Positions 9,501-20,592 of a DNA stretch of 64,000 bases are shown one piece after another. Source of the stretch: Thereva unica (taxonomy: Eukaryota; Arthropoda; Insecta; Diptera; Therevidae); assembly GCA_949987705.1 (NCBI GenBank), contig OX465281.1, positions 173,490,516 through 173,554,515 on the forward strand, given 5' to 3'. Position numbers and translations under genes: made by a program. The notes beneath the pieces are model-generated. The model saw only the letters and a list, made by a program, of their open reading frames with translations. It did no database searches and was not told the origin of the DNA. How positions within the stretch are numbered: the stretch's first letter is position 1; every line of letters starts with the position of its first letter.

Positions 9501-9800
9501 TGATTTTAGTTAGTTTTTTTTACAATAAAGGTCTTGGTGTAATTTATTCCAAAATGGAACCAAATTTTTCTTTTGATTCAGGCACATCTTGCAATTCTTA
9601 ATCTTGAAAATAAGGATTATAAAAATTTATTGATAAAAACTCCTCAATTAACAAAAACTTTGCAATATCCATTACTTTTCAGTTAATTTTTTTCACCTGT
9701 TGAACCAACAATTGACAACAAATAACTGCCGGCAGCCATGCAACAGTTTCAACCAAATTACTTGACCGCGCTGCTCAGTTATTGCAGCTGATAACCACCG
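9501..9800. other. No recognisable feature (interior of putative transposon)
   Basis: AT-rich, no open frame or repeat partner seen, apart from the inverted terminus at its right end. Confidence 0.35.
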
Positions 9801-9904
9801 TCGGTAGCTGCTGTCGACAGCTCCCAGCGAAACCGTTCCTTAAAACTGTAAAAGTCTAGGGGTCAACTCACCAACGTCCAGAGTTATGAGTCATCGAAGT
9901 CAAA

Positions 9905-11100
9905 ATGTTTTTAGCTTTTTCAAAAAAAAAAAAAGCTTATACAGAGGCTCTGTTCGTCTGTCCGTCTCTCCGTCTGAAGCCTACTTTCATCTCTGAAAGT
10001 ACTGCCGCTACAGACTTGGGCCATATCACAAAATGTAGCTCTTGGTCAAAAGACCAAAAACTGAGAAAAAGGTCTGGAAATTTTCTGGTTGAAATGGTAT
10101 ATTTAAACAACAAAAAAGAGCCTTTAAAGAAAATATTGTGACTAATTTTTGTGTTCTAAGGCTTATAACTTCCCTTCCCTTCCCTCTGACATGGGTATCA
10201 AATGAAAGGATATGGCAGGTAGAACACAATTAGCTATGTGGCGTCATTCTAAATTCAAAATGGCGGCCAATTAACTTACACTACGTGTCGTCAAATCTTG
10301 GAAGTTAAATTTGACCCACTTCCCGGTTTCGGATAGAGCTGAAATTTTGCATACACGTTTAGTTTGGATGACAATGCAATCTGGCCATTTTGTAAAAATA
10401 TCAAGATGGCGGTTCCAAAATGGCGGCCGATTTTTGAAATTGTGCTCCGCGGCCCTCTGACATGGCTATCAAATGAAAGGATATGACAGGTAGAACACAA
10501 TAAGCTATGTGGCGTCATTCCAAATTTAAAAAGGCGGCCAACACTAAATTGCGGAAAGCTTATAATAGACTAAAAAGTAGAAAATATAACCGATCAACTT
10601 CGAATTTTGCACACACTCGTAGTTCAGGTGATATTTAATGTGTATGAATGATGAAATGAATAGCTGAGTTGAGGGTGAATTGAAAATAAAGAAGAAATAC
10701 ACGTTACAAAAAATCACAAACAAACACAGAGATGCTGCTGTCAACTAAATTCAACTACTCAAATACTGAACTCATGTCCGTATGAATAATTTCAACTCAA
10801 CCCAGGTAGCAGAGCTGATTCGAGTTCAGTCAACCTTAACCCAACTCGACTCCCGTTTACATGTAGTTAGACTTGGTTTCAACTGGAGTTCAACTCATCA
10901 TGTATAAGTACTAAATGTAATCTGACCTTTTTGTAAAAAAAATCAAGAAGACGATGGCGGCCGTTTTTGCAATTATGTTCCACCGAGCCCACGACATGGG
11001 TATCAAATGAATACAGTAAACTGTGTGACGTAATTTTAAATCTAATAGAATTGCCATCATAAAATGGCGGAATACATATAATAAACTAAAAAGTAGAAAA
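9905..11100. repeat. Dispersed repeat family with GGTATCAAATGAAAGG units
   Basis: CTCTGACATGGGTATCAAAT then GAAAGGATATGGCAGGTAGA and AGCTATGTGGCGTCATTC occur at about 10180-10260 and again at about 10453-10530; a shorter copy lies at about 10990. Each unit is followed by AAAATGGCGGCC-type sequence. The same words recur inside the Helitron at 26618-27623, inverted at 22150-22450, and at 51530. 10103-10165 is also repeated inverted at about 41645-41700. No coding capacity. Confidence 0.65.
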
Positions 11101-11622
11101 TAAAATAAAAGGTTAAAAAAAGTTTTTTTTTTAAAATTCTTTTAATTAACTAAAAAATGTACTGAAAAGTAAAAAATAAAAAATATTTAAAAGAAAGCGT
11201 GAAATTTCAATTTTAATGAAAAAGTTAATTAAAAGAATGGCGCATTTTTCATCAAAAAATTTTGTTAGAATTTTCTTCAAAGTGAATTGAGCAAAACAAC
11301 AAGTTTAAATTAATTTTTTTTACTTCGCCTTATAAATTAATACATAAAATCTTAAATATATTGAAAAATAAAACAAAATTAAAAAAGATGATTTTATAAA
11401 AAAATGTGAATTTTAAATTAACAAAGCAAAAAATTGAGGGTTATTGTAAATCTCACGCGATTTACAGTTATATTTTCAATTTTTGATGAAAAATGCTCCA
11501 TTCTTTTAATTAACTTTTTCATTAAAATTGAAATTTCACGCTTTCTTTTAAATATTTTTTATTTTTTACTTTTCAGTACATTTTTTAGTTAATTAAAAGA
11601 ATTTTTTTAACCTTTTATTTTT
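11101..11622. repeat. Fold-back palindrome with ~150-bp arms
   Basis: Left arm about 11101-11262 and right arm about 11478-11622 are near-perfect reverse complements (for example AAGAAAGCGTGAAATTTCAA on the left, TTGAAATTTCACGCTTTCTT on the right), separated by about 215 bp of AT-rich loop. No gene inside. The shape fits a Foldback-type element or a MITE with very long terminal repeats. Confidence 0.8.
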
Positions 11623-11784
11623 TTGACATGAATACGTCTCTTTTGCTTCCAGAACAAAAACCGATGATAACGAAATTATGGCATATAGTTTTTATTTGCA
11701 GCTCAAAAACTATTGTTTATGTTGAATAAAGAAATATACCATGACGTGGATGAAGAATCAAAGAATTTTATTGTTTACATTTGA

Positions 11785-12240
11785 TTTCCTTTTTTTTAAG
11801 CTATGATGATTATATTGTAGTGTTTGTTAAATACTTTGTTAAGTTTTAGATTACGCAATCTCACAACTTATAACCTACATAAGCCTTTAACAAAAACTTT
11901 TCAAGATTAATTATATATAGCGTTGGTCAGTGTGATACTTATGAATCTCCATGGCCAAACTAGGATACAGCATTATGACAATAATTAAATCAATGCAACG
12001 TGAAATAAAAGTTTTAGTTAAGAACGGATTTGGCTTATTTAGCTTATTATAGATTGAGTTATAGCTCACAATTGAATATGTACCAAAGGTTTTAATTAGT
12101 CGCCGCTTTGAGATTTTACCATCAACGCAGGCTTAGTTTATTATACTACAATAAATCATCGTAGCTAAAAAAGAGTATTCAAATTCATTAAGAATCGAAC
12201 CCGGGCCCTTTCGCACCCCGATCTAGCGCCTTCCTATTAC
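11785..12240. repeat. Dispersed ~350-bp repeat, copy 1 (partner 39300-39712)
   Basis: AAGCTATGATGATT to TTAGTCGCCGCTTTGAGATT matches 39361-39700 over about 350 bp with few changes. At 12139-12240 the start of the unit recurs inverted with a tRNA-like stretch (minus strand GGCGCTAGATCGGGGTGCGA, then a B-box-like GGGTTCGATTC). The partner has this stretch in direct orientation just before the body. A SINE or MITE; the family is unknown. Confidence 0.6.
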
Positions 12241-12289
12241 TCCAAACACTAACTTGTAGGAATGTGGCAATAAACATATGTCAAACACG

Positions 12290-12564
12290 GTTGGGTATCA
12301 CGACCCCGGCTTCGGACGGACACACGGAACAAAATAAAATACCAGCTATTCCATTTGAACTAGCGTCTGTATGTATTTGGTGTTCTTTCTCAGGATCATA
12401 CAGTGTCAATACAGGGTCTTCACCTAGTGCTTGTTTTAGTTGGTTGAAGGCGAATAACTGTTCCTTTCCCCAATTAAACTGATGATCGTTATCCTTTTTT
12501 AGCAGCTGGGTTAAAGGTCTTGCTATCGCTGCGTAATTTTTAATAAACTTACGGAAAAATCCTG
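12290..12564 (-). pseudogene. Gypsy RNase H fragment
   Basis: Minus-strand translation shows FFRKFIKNYAAIARPLTQLL, FNWGKEQLFAFNQLKQAL and HTDASSNGIAGILF, the RT-RNase H linker and the first RNase H catalytic block. It continues the 14081-15704 fragment in the same frame once 12569-14080 and one TTAA are discounted. It stops in the RNase H domain at a repeat boundary. Confidence 0.8.
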
Positions 12565-12568
12565 TTAA

Positions 12569-14080
12569 GGGCCTAATACACTCAATCGAGCAATTATAGG
12601 GTATCGCGCGCCCGCGAATATTAAGAAAACTATCCAGCCAAATGAAATAATTTAAATTAGGTATTTTTAAGAAAACATAAATCTAGCTATTCATGGTGGA
12701 AAATTTTAATATTTTTTATTAGTATATTAGTTATAATGGTTCAAAGTTCCGTACCTGCGCCCGGAAAATACTCCTATTTAGGTGGAAAAATTTTAAAATT
12801 TTTTTAATGTACGATAAACTTAAATCGATTATCTAGCTATTCATGGTGGAAAATTTTTGAATTTTAGCCTTCTTTCATGAGTAAATTATGTTTTAAAAAT
12901 TGTCCACAAAATTTAAGAACGAAAATTCCCTAAAATTCTTCAGTTGTAATACATCAAATTTCCGCTCCAAGCAAATCTCTGCGCTAGTTGTATTCTGTAT
13001 AAAGCATTTGCGTAATCATACACGAGATGCGTTTGTATAAGTGAGAGCTTCTGCTTCGGCTTTTGCAGGGGAAATTTCAAACCTTTTTTGTTGCAGGCAT
13101 GGATGGTGATCGTATTTTCGGGAAAAAATAAAATCTGAGGAAAAATCGGTTTGTTTGGCAAGAATTTTAATGACTTGCTTGATGGTGATTTCCTTGATTT
13201 GAGAATTTAGGGATTCTTGCCCGGTGGTCAGGTAGTGATCAATCGGTGTTTATTATCTTGGCTTTATGAAAAACCCAAGAAAATATTTTAATGGCAAATA
13301 CTACCTTCATGTAATAATTAAGTTTTATGACATCCTTGTTTTTCGTTATTGTCTTGTTAGCCGTAACAACTTCCCGGAACTAGATTCGCAAAAAAGGTGT
13401 ATCCCTTGCACAGGTATTTTACAACATGAGTGTAGATAAATTTTGCGTAAATTCATTTTTTATGGTTTTTATTATTTTTGTATGTAAATATGGGCTTTGC
13501 TGGACCTCTGGGTTAATTTGGTAGGAGGTCCGGAAATTCGGAAAGTCGGGGGTGTTTTTCAGATTTTTTAGTAAAGGGGGTGGGAGCCAAACAAAAAAAA
13601 CTAGCAGAAGCAAAAGCAGCGATATCAAAATTTCACATGAATGAAAAATTTAAATATCAAACAAAAAAGATCTATTCTCATATCCCATGACAGGAACAAG
13701 TTCGTAGAATGCATTACTGCGACATTAATTCAATTTCCATTCATAATTATCTAACACTGGCTTCAATTTCTAGCCGGCGACACCGCAGAAGAGATTTCTT
13801 GAAAGTCGCCAGAAAATTTACCTCGGGCACGCACTCATAAAGTAAAGCCCAACAAGACATACGAATGCAGCCGAACCCCTTTATTGTGCAAAGATTTCCC
13901 CTCCGGCGGCCGTGTTGTGCACTGCAAGCAGTGCACAACAGGTAATTTTGACTGTGTTAGGATGTTTTTGAGATTGGGTTAGTTTAATTTTGTGACTGTA
14001 TTTTTTTTTAAGCTTCCCTTAATATTTTGTTGTTGGAACTGAATTTCATGTTGGACTTCGTCGCTGAGTGTATTAGGGCC
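12569..14080. mobile_element. piggyBac-like non-autonomous element (TTAA flanks)
   Basis: A 1512-bp element. The left end GGGCCTAATACACTCA and the reverse complement of the right end are identical over 16 bp. Both ends abut TTAA (12565-12568, 14081-14084). It sits exactly within the Gypsy pol reading frame. The interior is AT-rich with no transposase; a GGTGGAAAATTTT string is repeated near 12690 and 12846. Confidence 0.85.
13913..13940. repeat. Perfect short hairpin
   Basis: TGTTGTGCACTGC, two bases, then GCAGTGCACAACA: 13-bp perfect arms with a 2-nt spacer, inside the piggyBac-like element. Function unknown. Confidence 0.8.
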
Positions 14081-15704
14081 TTAATCCTAGAAATCGTCTT
14101 AAGCTTGTAATATTCGTTGGTATTGGAAAGTTTCTTATGCTTTCAATCTTTCGAAACCCTGGTCTGATTCCCTCACTATTGATTTGATGACCTAAAAAGG
14201 TTATCTCTTCAGTTAGAAATAGGCATTTCTTCAATCGGAGTGTAAGCCCTGCTTGTGAAATTAAGCTCAGCACTTCACGTAATTTACATAATCCATCTTC
14301 TACATCCTCGGACGCGATGATGACTTCATCCATATATGCGATCTTTTTTCCTTTCATCGGAGCAAACAGTTTAACCATCATTTCTTGGAAATAACTCGGC
14401 GCATTCATTAGACCAAAAGGCATTTTATTAAATTGAAAATGTCCATCATGCGTAACAAATCCTGTATATTTGCGCGAGGATTGGTCTATCGGAATCTGGT
14501 AAAACCCAGACATAAAATCCAAGACAGTGAAGTATCGCCCTCCTGAAATTGACGCCAGCTGTTCTTCAACCACAGGCATCTGAAAGGGTTTCTTCTGCGT
14601 AATAGCGTTAAGTTCCCGATAATCGACGCACATTCGTTCTTCTCCATCATGTTTCTTGACCATTACAATTCGCGACGAGTATTCGGAATCGGTAGGTTCT
14701 ATAATCTTATTCTTAAGTAATTCCTCAATTATTTCGGTTACTTTAGCCCTTTGAGCAAATGGTACTCGTTGAGGTCGATGCACGATTGGCTTGTTTTCTT
14801 TCAATTTTATCGACATTGTTACGGTCTCGCAGCATCCTAACTGAGACAAATCACTTGCAAAGCAATGTTGAAATTCGTTCAATACCGTTTTTAGACGTTG
14901 CTCATCGTTCATAGACAAATTTGGGTTGAATTTGAGGTCCTTCGAATCCAAAACCTCCAAGCGGCATTTACCTCGTTCAACAATCAGTCGATCATCCTCT
15001 GAGCATAAAAGGTCTGCCCCTAACAGTATCGGATACTTTAGTAATTCATCGTTGACGATAGGAAGGCGTGCCTGTATTTCCTTCTCATCTATTTTTAAAT
15101 TTACAAGAGCGACTTGGTTGACTTCTACTAACCCTCCGGTAAAACCCTCTAACAAGATGGGGTTGCTTGGCTCAAATTCCCCAAGGAATTCTGCTGTAGA
15201 CTTGTTGATTAAACTTCGTTGGCTACCGGTATCGACGAATGTCTTCATCGGCGTCCCATTAACAATTACTTCTTTCGTCACCGTAATCGGTTTACTTCTT
15301 ATGGCAGAAATTTTAAATATCTTATTAGACGGCTCATTTGTTTTCTGACTTCTCCCGGCTTTTTCTTGGCATTGTTCGGCTGCATGCCCCGCCTTTAAAC
15401 AATTAGCGCAACGAATGCGACGTGGTGGCTGTGGACATTTTATCGAGATGTGTCCATGTTCGAAGCAGTTGTAACATTTTACAGGACTCGTATTATGATA
15501 TCGGGGTTGTCCTGCTTCCGCTGTTACTGGCGATGGTTCTACTGATGGTTTATTTTCCGTATTCGTAAAATAGCGCGGCTTTTTATTAAATTCAAAACTT
15601 TCCCTGCAGCTGTTAGTTACGAATCGCCAAATTGCTAGTAAGAGCTCAGTCACGGTACCAAAATATGTAGTGGCTATCGAATTCTGAAGTGAACGATGTT
15701 TCAC
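14081..15704 (-). pseudogene. pol: Gypsy gag C-terminus, protease and reverse transcriptase
   Basis: The frame begins in the gag C-terminus, continues through two CCHC zinc knuckles (CYNCFEHGHISIKC, CANCLKAGHAAEQC), an aspartic protease (FVDTGSQRSLI), and an RT with MCVDYRELNAIT, FTVLDFMSGFYQIPID and FNKMPFGLMNAPSYFQ. The active-site box reads AYMDEV, with Glu in place of the second Asp of YxDD, which should abolish polymerisation. The frame ends at the piggyBac-like insertion. Gag and pol are in one frame here, as in several Gypsy lineages with knuckles and protease fused. Confidence 0.88.
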
Positions 15705-15788
15705 TCCATGCCGGAAATATTTAATGATGGCTTCGTCGGTTAGATTGCCATTCCTCCCTAGCGCAACAATTCTATAATAATACTAATA

Positions 15789-18218
15789 CTTCTTCTTGGC
15801 GACTTCAATTTACCCAATATTCAGTGGGTATTTGACGAAGCTGACGACAACTACCTCCCCGAAGGCAATTTTAATTCTAAGGAATCCTGTTTTCTCAATT
15901 CCTTATTCTCACTTGGCCTTAATCAAATGAGTGGTGTCACTAATATGTTAGGGAGACAGTTGGATCTTGTATTCTTTACTGACTCAGGAAACATGATTGT
16001 TGAACCCAGTCCAATAGTCATGACGTCCGTTGACAATTACCACCCTCCTCTCTCGCTCAATTACTGCTTGAACTCAAAGAACAATCCTTGTCCGGAGGCG
16101 GTAACCCATTCCTTCAACTTTAAGAAAGCTAACTTTAATGAACTCTCATCTAAGCTTGCCTTGATTGATTTCAACAGCTTACTTTCCGCAAATGAGCTGG
16201 ATGTCGATGTGGCACGGTTTTATACCGTACTATATGAAGCTATTGCTTCATGTGTACCTTTTGAGCCCCAAAAATTGCGCAGTTCTACTCCACCGTGGTA
16301 CAATAATGAGCTGAAGCATTTAAGGAATCAGAAAAATAGACTCTGGAAGACCTATTTAAAAAGGAAGGATTCTCCGAGTCATATTACATTTACTGATTGC
16401 TATAACAGATTTCGTTTACTCTCTTCTGCTCTGTATGGCGAATATCTCAGCAGCATGAGGGACCAGGTTTATACTGATCCTAGAAACTTCTTTAAATTTG
16501 TAAACTACAAGAAAAAAGTTGATAACTACCCAAATACTATGCAGCACACTAACTGGTCAAGTAGTGACTCTTCCTCTATTTCCAACATGTTTGCTTCATT
16601 CTTTCATCAATCTTTCACCCCTTCTAACTTTCAGCCTAATGACAATAATTTTCGTCATATAACTCCACCCCGAGAGGCTACTAGTTTATCTCTCTCAATT
16701 TCCACTGACGATATCATGAAACATATTGATGAACTCCCATACGATTTCACTTCCGGCCCTGACGGTATACCTCCTGCTCTCCTTAAATCCTGTGTGGAGG
16801 TTCTCCAGTCTCCACTTAAAACCCTTTTTAAAAAATCCTTAGATAAAGGGTATTTCCCTACTCTTTGGAAGAATTCGTTCATAATTCCTATTCACAAAAG
16901 TGGTAGCAAGAACGAAATATCGAATTACAGACCAATTGCCAAGCTGTCTGTCATACCAAAACTTTTTGAGTCAATCATTTATTCTGCAATCGTGCCCATC
17001 TGCAAAAAGCTTATTTCTACAAACCAACATGGTTTTCTTCCAGCTCGTTCCACTACCACCAATCTCCTTGAATTCACTTCCCATGCTGTTGAAGGCTTCG
17101 TTTCCGGTTGCCAAACTGATTGTGTTTACACTGATTTCAGTAAGGCATTTGACAAGCTTTCCCACTCCATTATACTTTTCAAACTAAAAAAGTTAGGTTT
17201 CCCTGTAGCCCTTCTATTATGGTTCCAGTCCTACTTAGCTGACAGGACCTACCAAGTCCTTTTCCGTGGATCCAAATCCGCGACCATTGAGGCGTCATCC
17301 GGTGTCCCTCAAGGCAGTCACCTTGGCCCTATCCTCTTTATTCTTTCTATTGATGATATTGTTACCTTGCTAAGACACTGCAGAATCCTGATTTATGCTG
17401 ATGACATCAAATTGTACCGTCACGTAAAGAGTATGGAGGACTGCAAACTTTTGCAGGTCGACCTCGACACCTTTTTCTCTTGGTGCGCCAACAACAACCT
17501 GGTTCTTAATATTAGTAAATGCGAAGTCATGACTTTTTGTAGGCGACGTGATCCTATAATTTATAACTACTCATTCTCTGGTGAGGGTGTCCCCCGTGTT
17601 AATTTAGTCAAAGATCTCGGGATAAGATTTGACACCAAGCTAGACTTCTCTACTCATATCAACTATATTTCTTCCAAGAGCAGCTTAGTCTTGGGTTTTA
17701 TAAAAAGGTGGTCCAAAGAATTTAACAGCACCCTGATCACTAAACACCTATACATTTCCCTTGTCAGACCTTTACTTGAATATGCGTCCCAGGTTTGGTC
17801 TCCTCACTATTCTTCGCATGTTGGAAAAATTGAGTCGGTTCAACGTAGGTTCGTTCGATTCGCATTGAATCACCTTCCTTGGGAAGACCCTTTAATTCTT
17901 CCACCATATGAATACCGACTTAAGTTACTCAACTTAAACACTCTCCACAAGCGTCGTGAGGTGGCCGATGTTGTTTTCGTTCACCAGCTTCTTAATGGAC
18001 GTGTCGACTCAGGTTTTCTAAGGCGCCGTGCGTCGTTTAGAGAGAGCCGATACAATCTGAGAGGACCACCGCTCTTACACATCAACTCCTCTAACACCAA
18101 TTATGGCCGATTTGAGCCTGTTAATCGCATGTTCATTAATGTAAATAAAAATATTAATGTTTTTAGCGTAAGCACTAACAAAGACCTGCTTAAAAGGAGT
18201 CTATTTGTTGTCTCATGA
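15789..18218 (+). CDS. Jockey-like LINE ORF2 (endonuclease C-terminus and RT)
   Basis: Open without a stop for 810 codons. It starts in the APE-type endonuclease (LLLGDFNLPNIQW, then GRQLDLVFFT and DNYHPPL), so it is 5' truncated and has no own start; the first internal ATG is 15927. The RT is complete: NYRPIAKLSVIPKLFESII, QHGFLPARSTTTNLLEF, VYTDFSKAFDKLSH, SGVPQGSHLGPILFILS, IYADDIKLYR (YADD intact), then EYASQVWSPHYSSHVGKIE. The C-terminus has LRGPPLLHINSSN and NRMF-type sequence, as in the Jockey/CR1 group. It sits in opposite orientation within the gag of the Gypsy element. No RNase H. Confidence 0.88.
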   Translation, partial: LLLGDFNLPNIQWVFDEADDNYLPEGNFNSKESCFLNSLFSLGLNQMSGVTNMLGRQLDLVFFTDSGNMIVEPSPIVMTSVDNYHPPLSLNYCLNSKNNPCPEAVTHSFNFKKANFNELSSKLALIDFNSLLSANELDVDVARFYTVLYEAIASCVPFEPQKLRSSTPPWYNNELKHLRNQKNRLWKTYLKRKDSPSHITFTDCYNRFRLLSSALYGEYLSSMRDQVYTDPRNFFKFVNYKKKVDNYPNTMQHTNWSSSDSSSISNMFASFFHQSFTPSNFQPNDNNFRHITPPREATSLSLSISTDDIMKHIDELPYDFTSGPDGIPPALLKSCVEVLQSPLKTLFKKSLDKGYFPTLWKNSFIIPIHKSGSKNEISNYRPIAKLSVIPKLFESIIYSAIVPICKKLISTNQHGFLPARSTTTNLLEFTSHAVEGFVSGCQTDCVYTDFSKAFDKLSHSIILFKLKKLGFPVALLLWFQSYLADRTYQVLFRGSKSATIEASSGVPQGSHLGPILFILSIDDIVTLLRHCRILIYADDIKLYRHVKSMEDCKLLQVDLDTFFSWCANNNLVLNISKCEVMTFCRRRDPIIYNYSFSGEGVPRVNLVKDLGIRFDTKLDFSTHINYISSKSSLVLGFIKRWSKEFNSTLITKHLYISLVRPLLEYASQVWSPHYSSHVGKIESVQRRFVRFALNHLPWEDPLILPPYEYRLKLLNLNTLHKRREVADVVFVHQLLNGRVDSGFLRRRASFRESRYNLRGPPLLHINSSNTNYGRFEPVNRMFINVNKNINVFSVSTNKDLLKRSLFVVS

Positions 18219-18431
18219 CTGTTTATGTGTTTCGCATGCAATTTTTATTGGTACTCAATCTTTTATGTTTGCATGTCTCAGCTGAGCCACGGCAGTGGTA
18301 AATATTTCTCAGCCCTGCTGGGAAGTGCGCCTTCTGCGTTATAAGGGAAACTCTATATATGTATATATATACATATATATTATATATATATATATATGTA
18401 TGTATGTATGTGTATGTATATATAGATTTTC
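18219..18431 (+). other. LINE 3' UTR and TA/TG microsatellite
   Basis: About 130 bp after the LINE stop with no frame, then a (TA)n/(TG)n tract at 18352-18425. A similar string (AAGTGCGCCTTCTG) lies on both sides of the tract (about 18326 and 18448), both resembling gag codons QKAHF on the minus strand, so a local duplication is likely. Confidence 0.6.
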
Positions 18432-19289
18432 ATGCTTAGCTGAAAAGTGCGCCTTCTGTGCTAGAAGGGTTAACTCTTGAGGATAATCTTCGATAGACTC
18501 TGAAGTCTGTCTTGTTGCGTCCATTAAACGAAAATGAATGTCGGCCTCGGTTTCCGAAATTGGGATATCACGCAAAAGCTGTTGAGAGAATAAAATCCAA
18601 GAGCTAAATACCTGGTCAAATCCTTCGTTCCAAACCTTCGCTGGACCTTTCAATTTTGCCTGCACTGCAAATAGTAACACCTTTTCATCCCATTGATATA
18701 CGTCATTCAGCCTATTCACACGATTCACGAACTGCGTAGCATTCAACGACGTTTTTGAAGACGGATCAAAGACCGGTAAGACATCTATTACGTCTCTAAC
18801 CTGGGAAAAAGTGCTGGCGTTGAACGACACACCGCTTGCGAAATTAGTTGCGTTTGTTGTTGAATTTGCGATGGGTATCACTGTGATTTCCGGTGATGTG
18901 TTTCCTCCTGGCGGAGCGCTCGGAGTAGAATTTAACTCTTCACGGACATTATTATTTCGAGAATCCTGTGGACTTGCTGCAATTGGAACGGTTGATGGAT
19001 CCTCTTGTTGTGCTAGTCGTTGGGCTAATAATTCGACAGTCTGTGTCAGCTTTGTTAGCTGACTAGCCAACATGGGAAGTGACGCTTCGGAATTTTGGTT
19101 TTGCGCGGCCATTGCGTGAATTGGAGATTGATTCTCCTCGTCTCGCTCCATTTCGACTTCGTCCGTTTCCAAATGATTTATGATTCTCGCAATCAAATCG
19201 GTCTTGCAACCAGTAGTAGCCAGTTGATGTTCGTTCAAGATCGATTTTAACTCAGGCACTCGTAGATGTTGTAGCTTCACTTTTACCAT
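18432..19289 (-). pseudogene. gag: Gypsy gag N-terminus with SAP domain
   Basis: Starts at the ATG giving MVKVKLQHLRVPELKSIL; this and the following TTGCKTDLIARIINHLE match a SAP motif (two short helices with a Gly turn), a DNA-binding module found in some Gypsy gag proteins. A Gln/Asn-rich linker and a capsid-like segment follow (FVNRVNRLNDVYQWDE, ARLKGPAKVW-like LKGPAKVWNEGF, SIEDYPQELTLLAQKAHF). The frame then runs into the TA microsatellite, so the end is artificial. The rest of gag is at about 15600-15770, beyond the LINE. Confidence 0.8.
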
Positions 19290-20360
19290 TTTATTTGTTA
19301 ATTTTCTATTAACCTTCCTTTTTACCGGCACGATAATATTCAAAATTTTCCGATTGAGCCAAATTTATTTCATTCACAGCTGTCAACACTTCTATACGTA
19401 TTCTAACTAACACTTCTATACTAGTCCAATCAATCTACGGAATCACCATGTTAATTTCCAGACAATTGAAGGCAGGAAAAAAAATATGGGCGTGTAGAAC
19501 ACTTAATTTGAAGAATGATAGCGTTTTTTTTTACGGAACTGCATTGGCGAACTTAACCTAAAAAATTCGCAAAAGTCAAAAAACCGGTTTTTCGCCAATA
19601 AAACAAAAAGTTGAGCTCGGATCCGAAAAAGTTAAATTATAAAGTTATAGGTATTAAAATTATCTTTCAATTGATGTGGTACAAAATATTGGTTAGTGTC
19701 TTATACATGGAGAAAAATGCTAAAAACCGCTAAAAAACGCTTCTTTTTCTTTTATTTTTTTCTTTTTATTGATGCGACCTAGAAACTTTTTATTTGGTAA
19801 ATATGTTGCTTTTGGCAATCTGAAAACTCATTATTTTTTTTGGCTCGAAATTTTGCAAAATATGGGTGAAATTTCGATTTATGTAAAAAAAAGCGTTTTC
19901 GTAAAATCCTTCGTCTACAGCTCCTCGACCTCGTAGGACATTTTTTCGAAGCTCGTTTTCTTCGTTAAGAGTTGGACTATCATGCACTATAAGTTAAAAT
20001 TGGAGTTTTTCAATTTTATGTACAAAAAACTCCACCGCAAAAAAGACAAGTTTTTTTGCCGCAAAAAAGACAAGTTTTTGTACTGCAAGTTTTTTATTTC
20101 ATTATTTTTCGACTCTAAACTACTATTTAATAAAAGTAAAAGGTATTCTAAAGAATACCATGAAAAAGCGTAATTAGTGGCTAGTCTCTAGGCACAACAT
20201 ACCACTAGTTTTTTTTTTACTAGAATTTCCACCTCAACCACCCTTTTCTCCAAACAATACGTAATTAACCAATATTTTTTTTACAAAATTTCCTATGAAT
20301 AATGTCTAACAACTATTATGCTACGACGTTTACTTTTGAAGTTATTAGCAATTGACTTTC
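19290..20360. other. No recognisable gene
   Basis: AT-rich sequence that may include the leader of the decayed Gypsy element next to its gag. No LTR, primer site or conserved frame seen. Around 20035-20080 a GCAAAAAAGACAAGTTTTT string is tandemly repeated. Confidence 0.4.
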
Positions 20361-20592
20361 ACAGTTTTAGATAGGTGGACGTATTCTGCGTAGATTGCTA
20401 CCTTATTCATGAAAATATCTAATAGGGTTACAAAAAAAAATTTAAAAACCGACTTCAGAAAAAAAGCACGAAATGAACAAAAAAGGATGAAATAATTGTT
20501 TGTAATTCTTAACAACATTAATCCAATCAGAATGGATCTAGAAAGAAGAATCACTTTTGAAGACGGTGCTAACACCTGTGGGTGATGTATTA

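Larger units (their letters stand above)
6571..9843. mobile_element. Putative inverted-repeat transposon hosting SINE, LINE B and a MITE
   Basis: Left GGTACGGTTTCGCTGGAAGC (about 6572) and, in reverse complement, right GGAACGGTTTCGCTGGGAGC (about 9824-9843) begin an inverted repeat of roughly 33 bp that continues with CTGTCGGCAGC / CTGTCGACAGC. The enclosed original sequence is short (about 6606-6637 and 9501-9800); the rest is later insertions. No transposase seen. Confidence 0.5.
12290..19289 (-). mobile_element. Decayed SAP-gag Gypsy-type retrotransposon, split by two insertions
   Basis: Minus-strand gag (18432-19289), then gag/protease/RT (14081-15704), then RNase H (12290-12564) are collinear pieces of one element. 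A piggyBac-like element separates RT from RNase H and a plus-strand LINE separates the two gag parts. No LTRs were recognised at either end; the RNase H and integrase side is cut at about 12290. Confidence 0.8.

Noticed and set aside
13747..13938. 63-codon minus-strand frame with several Cys
   Set aside because: Inside a non-autonomous piggyBac-like element; no conserved finger spacing.
19982..20173. 63-codon Lys/Phe-rich frame
   Set aside because: Low-complexity translation of an AT-rich repeat; no domain.
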